Shown piece by piece: positions 1 to 4,047 of a stretch of 5,340 nucleotides of DNA; the first letter of the stretch is position 1; every line of letters starts with the position of its first letter. Made by a program: the position numbers and the translations under genes. Source of the DNA: Halobacteriales archaeon QS_9_70_65 (GTDB taxonomy: Archaea; Halobacteriota; Halobacteria; Halobacteriales; Haloarculaceae); contig PXSC01000083.1 in the NCBI GenBank assembly GCA_003023535.1, positions 2,957 to 8,296 of the forward strand, read 5' to 3'. The notes beneath the pieces were generated by a model. That model did not search any database. It was not told the DNA's origin and was given only the letters and a program-made list of their open reading frames with translations.

Positions 1-59
1 CCTGCGGCACGCGGGAGGGCACCCGCCGGGCCGTCGAGGTGCTGAACGAGGTCGTATGA
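1..59 (+). CDS. hisC: C-terminal end of probable histidinol-phosphate aminotransferase (partial)
   Basis: Only the last 19 codons or so are present, entering from the left edge and ending at TGA 57-59. The visible tail reads CGTREGTRRAVEVLNEVV, which resembles the C-terminus of haloarchaeal HisC, the PLP enzyme that transaminates imidazole-acetol phosphate in histidine synthesis. This fits the common haloarchaeal order of hisC, a small AK6-like kinase and a CDP-alcohol phosphatidyltransferase. The stop overlaps the next start in an ATGA quartet, so the genes are probably co-transcribed and translationally coupled. The family call rests on a short tail plus neighbourhood memory; another PLP-dependent aminotransferase is possible. 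Confidence 0.6.
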   Translation, partial: CGTREGTRRAVEVLNEVV

Positions 60-562
60 GGGTCGCCGTCACCGGCACCCCGGGCGTGGGTAAGACGACC
101 GCCGTCGAGGCGGCCGACCTCGAGCTGGAGGTCGTCGGCCTCAACGACCTCGTCCGGGAGGCGGGGCTTCACGAGGGCGCCGACGACGAGCGCGGCAGCC
201 TGGTGGCCGACCTCGACGCCGTCGGCGAGCGGCTCGCGGGCCGCGAGGACCTGCTCGTGGAGTCGCATCTCGCCCACCACCTCGACGTCGACCGCGTCGC
301 CGTGCTGCGGTGTCACCCCGAGGAGCTGCGCGGGCGGCTGTGCGACCGCGGGGAGCCGGCGACGACGGCCGAAGAGAACGCCGAGGCCGAGGCGCTGGAC
401 GTCGTGCTGTCGGCGGCCGTCGAGGCCCACGGCCTCGAGGCGGTCTACGAGATCGACACGACCGACCGGGTGCCGGCGGCGGTCGCCGCCGAGATCGAGG
501 CCGTCGTCGCCGGCGACCGCGAGCCGTCGGCCGGCGAGGTGACGTTCGTCGACTACCTATGA
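56..562 (+). CDS. AK6/Fap7-type adenylate kinase family NMP kinase
   Basis: This 168-residue P-loop kinase begins with a beta-strand and Walker A motif, GTPGVGKT at residues 7-14, with Lys13 and Thr14 as phosphate and Mg ligands. Further family-like segments are a LLVESHLAHHL strand-loop (about residues 66-76), RCHPEELRGRL (about 84-94), an ENAEAEALDVVL helix and a YEIDTT strand near 130. The layout and size match the archaeal AK6/Fap7 (AAA_18-like) group, which phosphorylates nucleoside monophosphates and in eukaryotes and archaea assists small-subunit ribosome maturation with uS11. It is probably cytoplasmic. The start at 56 overlaps the upstream stop by 4 bases and has a GAGGT Shine-Dalgarno-like sequence at 48-52. 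The acidic Ala/Glu-rich C-terminus ending VDYL is haloarchaeal in style. The stop overlaps the next start as ATGA. Ribosome role is by family only; the exact substrate is not visible. Confidence 0.85.
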   Translation: MRVAVTGTPGVGKTTAVEAADLELEVVGLNDLVREAGLHEGADDERGSLVADLDAVGERLAGREDLLVESHLAHHLDVDRVAVLRCHPEELRGRLCDRGEPATTAEENAEAEALDVVLSAAVEAHGLEAVYEIDTTDRVPAAVAAEIEAVVAGDREPSAGEVTFVDYL

Positions 563-1085
563 CCCTGGACAGGCTCCGGCCGGCGCGGCGTACACCGTCG
601 CCGGCCGCTCGGCCGCCGGCGTCGGGCCCGACCCGCTGTTCTACCTGTTCGGGGCGGTGCTGGTGTTTCTGAACGGCTGGCTGGACCTGCTCGACGGCGC
701 CCTCGCGCGGCGGCAGGGCACCGACTCCCGGGCGGGGGACCTGCTGGACCACGTCGTCGACCGCTACGCCGACCTCGTCATCGTCGCCGGGCTGGCGGCC
801 GGGACCGACCGGTACGCCCTCGGTCTTCTGGCGGTGACGGGCGCGCTGATGACCTCGTATCTCGGAACGCAGGCGCAGGCGGTCGGCCTCGAGCGGGTGT
901 ACGGCGGCGTCGTCGGCCGGGCCGACCGGCTGGCGATCACGGGCGTCGTCACCGCCGTCGCCGCCGCCGCGCCCGGAACGGTCTACGGCCTGACGGCCGT
1001 CGGCTGGCTGCTGGTCTTCCTGGCGGTCGTCGGCCACCTGACCGCCCTCCAGCGGTTCTACCACGCGATGGCCGCCGTCGCGTAA
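559..1085 (+). pseudogene. CDP-alcohol phosphatidyltransferase, N-terminally deleted and frame-disrupted
   Basis: Members of this family transfer an alcohol headgroup onto CDP-archaeol in the membrane, making archaeal phospholipids. The full catalytic motif D-x2-DG-x2-AR-x8-G-x3-D-x3-D is present at about 684-761, followed by hydrophobic segments typical of the family. However, this body lies in frame 3 and is open only from 543, with its first start a GTG at 657. The natural start is ATG 559 in frame 1, overlapping the upstream stop as ATGA; it reads MTLDRLRPA, a family-like N-terminus, then turns to Arg/Pro/Ser-rich nonsense ending at TGA 670-672. Around 579-600 the body frame reads PAGAAYTVAGR, which looks like the end of the first membrane helix. 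From family memory some 30-35 residues are missing, so a single-base error alone does not explain it; a deletion of 3n+1 bases does. A product from GTG 657 (142 aa) would keep the motif but lack helix 1. The exact headgroup substrate is unknown. Confidence 0.75.
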
Positions 1086-1103
1086 CGGGACGGTCGATGC
1101 TTT

Positions 1104-1119
1104 CGTGAACGTCTTCACG
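1104..1119 (+). other. Small hairpin after the hisC-kinase-phosphatidyltransferase operon
   Basis: A perfect 6-bp stem (CGTGAA, loop CGTC, TTCACG) lies 19 bases after the phosphatidyltransferase stop. It could mark the 3' end of the operon transcript, but no T-run follows, so a termination role is weakly supported. Confidence 0.25.
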
Positions 1120-1230
1120 GCCGGAGTCGAATCGCGTCGTGGCCGTTGCGCTCCGACGGCCCGCTCGGGTGCTGCAACGCTCGGGCACCTCTAAAAAGAA
1201 GCGTCTCAAGGAACGGGTCTGCCCCTGCCA

Positions 1231-1246
1231 TATCCTGTATAAGATA
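1231..1246 (+). promoter_or_regulatory. TATA-like element inside an imperfect dyad, probable promoter of the regulator-hicB-hicA operon
   Basis: TATAAG at 1238-1243 is the best TATA-like element before the regulator gene. It is flanked by TATC (1231-1234) and GATA (1243-1246), with one more matching pair inside, making an imperfect 16-bp dyad. Archaeal spacing would put transcription start near 1264-1270, giving a leader of roughly 50 bases and placing the stronger dyad at 1262-1283 over the start site. A second AT-rich stretch, TCTAAAAAG near 1191-1199, is another candidate TATA box. Neither is proven. Confidence 0.4.
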
Positions 1247-1261
1247 CGGTAACGTTCCTAT

Positions 1262-1283
1262 CGGTATCCTTTCGAGGACACCG
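1262..1283. promoter_or_regulatory. 22-bp near-perfect dyad, candidate operator or leader hairpin
   Basis: The arms CGGTATCCT (1262-1270) and AGGACACCG (1275-1283) are complementary at 8 of 9 positions, with a four-base TTCG centre. It lies 33 bases before the start of a small winged-helix gene and just downstream of the TATA-like box, where a repressor would block initiation. If transcribed it could equally form a 5'-leader hairpin with a UUCG loop. The half-site TATCCT also occurs at 1231-1236, which favours a protein-binding site. Confidence 0.45.
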
Positions 1284-1316
1284 TAACAGTTAGGTCCGTG
1301 GTTCGCCTACGGATGG

Positions 1317-1562
1317 ATGATGGCTGAACCGGATCGTGATACAGCGACGGGGCGCTTCAAGCCGAAATATCCCGACGAGGCGTTTCTCGAAGCCGTGCAG
1401 GAACACGAACCTGCAGCCACAAACGAAGTGGCTGAGGCGGTAGGTATCGCCCGACGAAACGCACATTATCGGCTCGAAAAGCTGGCCGACGCGGGACAAG
1501 TAGAAAAAAAGAAGATCGGGAACTCCCTCGTATGGAGTCTCGGCGTGGAGAACACAGCATGA
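1317..1562 (+). CDS. Small winged helix-turn-helix regulator, first gene of a HicAB-type module
   Basis: The 81-residue protein is a single winged-helix domain. After a charged N-terminal tail (residues 1-19), helix 1 is DEAFLEAVQEH (20-30), the helix-turn-helix is about 35-58 (ATNEVAEAVGIARRNAHYRLEKL) and the wing strands follow as QVEKKKIGNSLVWSL (61-75). Arg46, Arg47 and Asn48 lie in the presumed recognition helix. This resembles small haloarchaeal MarR/ArsR-like transcription factors. Its place as first gene, ATGA overlap with hicB and the dyad upstream suggest it autoregulates the toxin-antitoxin operon, which is an inference. Starts at 1317 and 1320 are adjacent in-frame ATGs; no clear Shine-Dalgarno decides between them. 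Hand-counted GC is about 57%, against 77-83% in tpiA, so the gene is probably acquired. Residues 63-66 are encoded by a run with seven consecutive A that forms a slippery heptamer. Confidence 0.75.
   Translation: MMAEPDRDTATGRFKPKYPDEAFLEAVQEHEPAATNEVAEAVGIARRNAHYRLEKLADAGQVEKKKIGNSLVWSLGVENTA
1505..1511 (+). other. A AAA AAG slippery heptamer, in phase for -1 frameshifting into hicB
   Basis: The heptamer lies in the X XXY YYZ phase relative to the regulator's codons (GAA AAA AAG). A -1 slip would continue with GAA at 1511-1513, and this frame has no stop before the hicB start at 1559, so it would give a regulator-HicB fusion. A 5-bp stem (ACTCC 1522-1526 with GGAGT 1534-1538) begins 10 bases downstream. 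The motif matches the bacterial dnaX type; its use here is unproven. Confidence 0.35.
1547..1550 (+). promoter_or_regulatory. Shine-Dalgarno sequence for hicB
   Basis: GGAG lies 8 bases before ATG 1559 and supports that start over the earlier in-frame ATG at 1532. The CTCC at 1523-1526 could pair with this GGAG or with the GGAG at 1534-1537, so access to the site may depend on folding or on ribosomes finishing the upstream gene. Confidence 0.5.
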
Positions 1563-1834
1563 GCACCGGATCGCACGCGAACCACGACCCGCCGACCGGC
1601 ACCACGATCACCCTCGTCCGCGGCGAAGAGTGGTGGGTGGCGACGGACGAGGAAACCGGCGTCACGACCCAGGGCAAGAGCCGACAGACAGCACTCGAAA
1701 ACCTCGATGAAGCCGTCGCCCTCTACAAGGGCGATGCTGGTCGTGAACCCACCGACGAGGAGTTACGCGACATCGGAATTGATCCCGAGGACAACGAACC
1801 TGGCCGGGGGGAGCTACCAGACATCCTCAAGTAG
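1559..1834 (+). CDS. hicB: HicB-like antitoxin
   Basis: This 91-residue acidic protein matches the HicB antitoxin pattern: strand ITLVRGEEWWVATDEETG (17-34), then GVTTQGKSRQTALENLDEAVALY (34-56), the counterpart of the HicB TQG-x(n)-EAL-NL-EAI-LY signature. HicB has a partial RNase H fold that binds and neutralises HicA, and often helps repress its own operon. Here no DNA-binding domain is evident in HicB's C-terminus (57-91, acidic), so the separate upstream winged-helix protein may supply that function. The ATG overlaps the regulator stop in an ATGA quartet and is preceded by a GGAG site. The gene ends at TAG 1832-1834, 10 bases before hicA. The order hicB then hicA is the reverse of the E. 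coli operon. Antitoxin activity is inferred from family and partner. Confidence 0.8.
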   Translation: MSTGSHANHDPPTGTTITLVRGEEWWVATDEETGVTTQGKSRQTALENLDEAVALYKGDAGREPTDEELRDIGIDPEDNEPGRGELPDILK

Positions 1835-1844
1835 TGAGCCGCCG

Positions 1845-2099
1845 ATGGTAACGCGGGATTTCTCCGGCGACGACATTGTGAAGATACTCGTCAACGTGGG
1901 GAACTACTACGTCGACCGTATTCGTGGCGATCACATGGTGTTGAAGTGGGAGCCGCCAGCAGATCACGACACCGGGCCACGAACGGTGTCGGTACCTCGC
2001 CACGATAGTCTCGACATCGGCACGCTCCACAAGATCGCCGATCAAGCCGGCGCGAAGGACTTCGACGAGTTCTGCGAGTGGATCGATCGGAACCGGTGA
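1845..2099 (+). CDS. hicA: HicA-like mRNA interferase toxin
   Basis: The 84-residue protein fits the HicA (YcfA-like) toxin family, a small double-stranded-RNA-binding-like fold that cleaves mRNA and blocks translation. It begins with a typical N-terminal segment (FSGDDIVKILVNVGNYYVD, 6-24), then RIRGDHMVLKW (25-35) with the presumed catalytic His30, then the signature VPRHDSLDIGTLHKIADQAG, and ends FDEFCEWIDRNR. Length is usual for the family, and the key histidine is present, so it looks intact. The frame is open upstream inside hicB, but ATG 1845 gives the family-length product. No strong Shine-Dalgarno is seen, suggesting coupling to hicB translation. Base composition is lower in GC than the flanking housekeeping genes (two hand-counted blocks give about 53% and 62%). 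Toxicity has not been shown here. Confidence 0.85.
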   Translation: MVTRDFSGDDIVKILVNVGNYYVDRIRGDHMVLKWEPPADHDTGPRTVSVPRHDSLDIGTLHKIADQAGAKDFDEFCEWIDRNR

Positions 2100-2178
2100 T
2101 ACCGAAGGGCAGCCCGAACACGTCTGCGAAGCCGACTCACGAAAAGGATTAAATCCATCGGAGGCTTTCGCTTCGGTA
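2100..2178. repeat. Nested inverted repeats downstream of hicA
   Basis: An outer perfect 8-bp pair is TACCGAAG (2100-2107) with CTTCGGTA (2171-2178). Inside it CGAAGCC (2127-2133) pairs with GGCTTTCG (2163-2170), allowing one bulged T. The remaining loop contains the palindrome GGATT-A-AATCC (2146-2156). The arrangement starts directly after the hicA stop and could fold as a long stem structure in the toxin mRNA 3' end. Function is unknown. Confidence 0.4.
2146..2156 (+). promoter_or_regulatory. AT-rich palindrome with TATA-like core, possible MBF1 promoter
   Basis: GGATT-A-AATCC contains ATTAAAT, close to haloarchaeal TATA boxes, in otherwise GC-rich DNA. If used, transcription would start near 2178-2182 and MBF1 would have a leader of about 65-70 bases. 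It may instead be the loop of the hicA 3' structure. Confidence 0.3.
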
Positions 2179-2180
2179 CG

Positions 2181-2211
2181 CGGGGCTTCGGGCCAAACGT
2201 CGCCCCGTTTT
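2181..2211 (+). terminator. GC-rich hairpin followed by TTTT, candidate terminator of the hicAB transcript
   Basis: CGGGGC (2181-2186) pairs with GCCCCG (2202-2207) across a 15-base loop and is followed at once by four T. This resembles a factor-independent terminator for the regulator-hicB-hicA operon. If the MBF1 promoter is at 2146-2156, the same hairpin would lie in the MBF1 leader instead. The long loop and short T-run keep confidence low. Confidence 0.35.
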
Positions 2212-2237
2212 CAGGATACTGCTACCATGCTCGATAG

Positions 2238-2242
2238 GGTGA
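2238..2242 (+). promoter_or_regulatory. Shine-Dalgarno sequence for MBF1
   Basis: GGTGA lies 4 bases before ATG 2247 and matches the archaeal GGAGGTGA consensus in part. Its presence implies a leadered rather than leaderless mRNA and supports this start. Confidence 0.5.
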
Positions 2243-2246
2243 AAAC

Positions 2247-2795
2247 ATGACGGGGAGCGAACCGGTCCAGTGCGAGATGTGCGGCACGGAAACGGGGTCG
2301 CCGAAGACGGTCAAGATCGAGGGCGCCGAACTCGAGGTGTGCGACGACTGCGCCGACTTCGGCACGGAGGTCCGCACCGAGGAGACCTCCTCGACGTCGA
2401 CGAAGTACTCCACGTCCTCGTCGTCCGGGTCGTCGTCTTCGTCCTCGTCTTCGACGTCGGGGTCGTCGGGCGGCGGTGGCGGCGGCGGCAGCCGCCGGGA
2501 CATGTTCGACGAGATGGACGAGGTCGTCCAGGACTACGACGACCGCATCCGCGACGCCCGCGAGAGCGAGGGGCTCACACAGGAGGAACTGGCCGACCAG
2601 CTCAACGAGAAGTCGAGTCTCATCCGGAAGCTCGAGCGGGGCGACGTCCTGCCGAGCGACACCGTCCAGCGGAAGCTCGAGAAGTCCCTCGGCATCTCGC
2701 TGTCGGCGGCCGGCGGCGGCGACGACGCCGAGTGGTCCAGCGGCTCCGCCGGCGGCGGCACCACGCTCGGAGATGTGGTCAAACGGAAGGACTAG
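2247..2795 (+). CDS. mbf1: Archaeal multiprotein bridging factor 1 homologue (zinc ribbon plus XRE-type HTH)
   Basis: The 182-residue protein has the archaeal MBF1 layout. An N-terminal zinc ribbon uses Cys9, Cys12, Cys32 and Cys35. A low-complexity Ser/Gly linker spans about 47-82. A conserved helix pair and Cro/XRE helix-turn-helix span about 85-152 ([21 protein letters not shown], then [18 protein letters not shown]). A Gly-rich acidic stretch leads to the C-terminal [11 protein letters not shown], a typical family ending. Eukaryotic MBF1 bridges activators and TBP; archaeal homologues are conserved and have been linked to ribosomes and translation, so the cellular role is not settled. The start is supported by GGTGA 4 bases upstream and by the cysteine spacing. 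The gene is monocistronic in appearance and converges on a small minus-strand gene with overlapping stop codons. The Ser-rich linker is the variable part of the protein. Confidence 0.9.
   Translation: MTGSEPVQCEMCGTETGSPKTVKIEGAELEVCDDCADFGTEVRTEETSSTSTKYSTSSSSGSSSSSSSSTSGSSGGGGGGGSRRDMFDEMDEVVQDYDDRIRDARESEGLTQEELADQLNEKSSLIRKLERGDVLPSDTVQRKLEKSLGISLSAAGGGDDAEWSSGSAGGGTTLGDVVKRKD
2385..2489 (+). repeat. TCG/TCC-rich and GGC-rich low-complexity tract encoding the MBF1 linker
   Basis: The tract encodes residues 47-81: a serine/threonine-dominated run ending in seven consecutive glycines (2469-2489). Serine codons are nearly all TCG, TCC or TCT, giving a loose trinucleotide repeat prone to length change by slippage. 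A flexible linker between zinc ribbon and HTH is the likely role. Confidence 0.7.
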
Positions 2796-2974
2796 TCTTC
2801 GAACAGCACGTCGTCGACCTGCGGGTTGACGACGACCCGTTCGGTGCCGTCGACCGACTCTTCGAGTTCGACCGCCAGCAGCTCCGACCCCTTCTTCGGC
2901 GTGTACGTCCGCTCGACGACCGTCCCCGGCCGCGGCTCGCCGCCGACCGACACCCACACGCGGCGTCCACTCAT
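2792..2974 (-). CDS. Small conserved-looking haloarchaeal protein of unknown function (60 aa)
   Basis: I cannot assign a named family. The 60-residue acidic protein reads as a compact beta-rich domain: [22 protein letters not shown] (4-25), [14 protein letters not shown] (27-40), [17 protein letters not shown] (44-60). Alternating hydrophobic residues suggest several strands and a small barrel, SH3 or KOW-like fold; that is inference. It has no cysteine, signal peptide or membrane segment. ATG 2974 is preferred to an in-frame TTG at 2983. The opposite frames lack such a pattern, and the ordered hydrophobic spacing argues for a real gene. It converges on MBF1, with a 4-base overlap of the coding spans. 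A weak TATA-like CATACA near 2999-3006 on this strand would suit a nearly leaderless mRNA. Confidence 0.7.
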   Translation of the reverse strand: MSGRRVWVSVGGEPRPGTVVERTYTPKKGSELLAVELEESVDGTERVVVNPQVDDVLFED

Positions 2975-3081
2975 GGCCCCCAATTGTGGCTCGCGGTTCG
3001 TGTATGCGTCGGTCGCCGGCGTCCCGCGGCCACGGGCCGGACCCGAGCACTACGGAGGACTATAGAGCCACCAGGACGGCC

Positions 3082-3089
3082 ATTAGCAA
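3082..3089 (+). promoter_or_regulatory. Possible TATA-like element for the 70-aa gene
   Basis: ATTAGCAA lies about 31-38 bases before ATG 3120, which would give a leader of about 10 bases or less. It is the most AT-rich stretch at suitable distance, but it is a poor match; ACTATAG at 3058-3064 is an alternative further away. Confidence 0.25.
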
Positions 3090-3119
3090 CCGTTTTCTGC
3101 CCGTCGAGACTGCGAACCG

Positions 3120-3332
3120 ATGATGACCACCACGGACGGGGACGCCGAGCGGTCCGGCGGCGACCGCGTGGAACCACGACGGCCGATCACCCTCCGGTCC
3201 AACCTCGTGCGGTACGACGACGATTCCGACCGTCGGACGGTGTACCCGGAGGGACTGTCGGGCGTCGCCCGGATGTCGGCGTGGCTGACCGCCGACGACG
3301 ACGCCTTCGTCGACCTCGAGAGCGCGCGCTGA
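3120..3332 (+). CDS. Small haloarchaeal protein resembling DUF7511 (unknown function)
   Basis: This 70-residue acidic protein has a disordered charged N-terminus (1-26) and a short domain [21 protein letters not shown] (28-48) followed by [20 protein letters not shown] (51-70). The pattern V-RY-D-D-x-TVYP and WLTAD-x-AFVDL resembles the small haloarchaeal proteins named DUF7511, from memory rather than a search. No catalytic residues, cysteines, signal peptide or membrane segments are seen. Two adjacent in-frame ATGs (3120, 3123) could start it. It lies between a divergent 60-aa gene and tpiA, 59 bases before the tpiA start, where tpiA has its own TATA-like box, so the two need not share an mRNA. 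Function unknown. Confidence 0.75.
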   Translation: MMTTTDGDAERSGGDRVEPRRPITLRSNLVRYDDDSDRRTVYPEGLSGVARMSAWLTADDDAFVDLESAR

Positions 3333-3360
3333 TCGGGCGGGGGCCGTCGCGAACGGGTAG

Positions 3361-3367
3361 CTATTTT
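3361..3367 (+). promoter_or_regulatory. TATA-like element of tpiA
   Basis: The AT-rich CTATTTT is centred about 28 bases before ATG 3392, the spacing expected when transcription starts at or near the A of the start codon. No Shine-Dalgarno precedes this ATG, which also fits a leaderless mRNA. Confidence 0.45.
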
Positions 3368-3391
3368 GGCCCTCGGACTCGCGTTACCGCC

Positions 3392-4036
3392 ATGTTCGTC
3401 CTCGTCAACCTGAAGGCGTACCCCTGTGACCCGGTCGCGATCGCCGAGGCCGCGGCGACGGTCGCCGACGACGCCGGCGTCCGCGTCGCCGTCGCCCCGC
3501 AGACGGCCCACCTCGAGGCCGTCGCCGCGACCGGCGTCGAGACGTGGGCCCAGGACGTCGCGGCCGTCGACCACGGCTCCCACACCGGCGCGCCGCTGGC
3601 GGCGGCGGCAGCCGACGCCGGCGCCGCCGGGACGCTGCTGAACCACTCCGAGCGCCGGCGCACGCTGGCCGACGTCGACGGGGCCGTCAGGGCCGCCGAG
3701 CGGGCGGGCCTGGAGACGGTCGTCTGCGCCAACAACCCGCGGCAGGTCGCGGCCGCTTCGGCCCTGGAGCCGGACGCCGTCGCCGTCGAGCCGCCCGAAC
3801 TCATCGGCACCGGTACGCCGGTGTCGCGGGCCGACCCCGAGGTGGTCACCGACTCCGTCGGCGCCGCCGCGGCCGTCGGCGACGTACCGGTCCTCTGCGG
3901 GGCGGGCATCTCGACCGGCGACGACCTGGCGGCGGCGACCGACCTCGGCGCCGAGGGCGTCCTCCTGGCGTCGGGGGTGGCGAAGGCCGACGACCCGCGG
4001 GCGGCGCTGGAGGTGCTCGTCGAGCCGCTGCGGTAG
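3392..4036 (+). CDS. tpiA: Triose-phosphate isomerase, archaeal type
   Basis: This enzyme interconverts dihydroxyacetone phosphate and glyceraldehyde 3-phosphate in cytoplasmic glycolysis and gluconeogenesis. The 214-residue length is the short archaeal form, lacking helices found in the roughly 250-residue bacterial and eukaryotic enzyme. Active-site residues are all present: Asn6 and Lys8 in VNLKAY, the electrophilic His85 in LLNHSE, and the catalytic base Glu133 in [10 protein letters not shown], which also forms the mobile loop 6. Phosphate-binding segments are [10 protein letters not shown] (169-178) and [11 protein letters not shown] (189-199). The frame is open far upstream, but ATG 3392 gives the exact family N-terminus and has a well-spaced TATA-like box and no Shine-Dalgarno. 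Composition is extreme, about 77-83% GC in hand-counted blocks. Its stop lies 11 bases from the stop of the convergent ATPase gene. Confidence 0.95.
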   Translation: MFVLVNLKAYPCDPVAIAEAAATVADDAGVRVAVAPQTAHLEAVAATGVETWAQDVAAVDHGSHTGAPLAAAAADAGAAGTLLNHSERRRTLADVDGAVRAAERAGLETVVCANNPRQVAAASALEPDAVAVEPPELIGTGTPVSRADPEVVTDSVGAAAAVGDVPVLCGAGISTGDDLAAATDLGAEGVLLASGVAKADDPRAALEVLVEPLR

Positions 4037-4047
4037 CGCGGCTCGGG

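Noticed and set aside
141..1118. Long minus-strand open frame (about 325 codons) opposite the kinase and phosphatidyltransferase
   Set aside because: Its product is Arg/Gly/Pro-rich without ordered hydrophobic pattern, as expected from the antisense of GC-rich acidic genes; both plus-strand frames have clear family motifs.
949..1209. Minus-strand open frame starting near 1209 in the intergenic region
   Set aside because: Its second half is Arg/Gly/Ser-rich antisense of the phosphatidyltransferase, and no recognisable domain or promoter supports it.
1707..1844. Earlier in-frame ATG for hicA inside hicB
   Set aside because: It would add 46 Ser/Pro/Thr-rich residues not seen in the HicA family; ATG 1845 gives the usual length and follows the hicB stop.
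1186..2211. Search for insertion-sequence ends, att sites or flanking direct repeats around the toxin-antitoxin module
   Set aside because: No convincing pair of repeats longer than a few bases and no integrase or transposase was found, so no mobile element is claimed.
2211..3050. Minus-strand open frame opposite MBF1
   Set aside because: Low-complexity Arg/Gly/Ala product; MBF1 on the plus strand has zinc-ribbon cysteines and an HTH.
2270..3391. Plus-strand open frame reaching upstream of tpiA through MBF1 and the small genes
   Set aside because: The upstream part is Arg-rich nonsense lying over genes with recognisable products; the triose-phosphate isomerase N-terminus begins exactly at ATG 3392.
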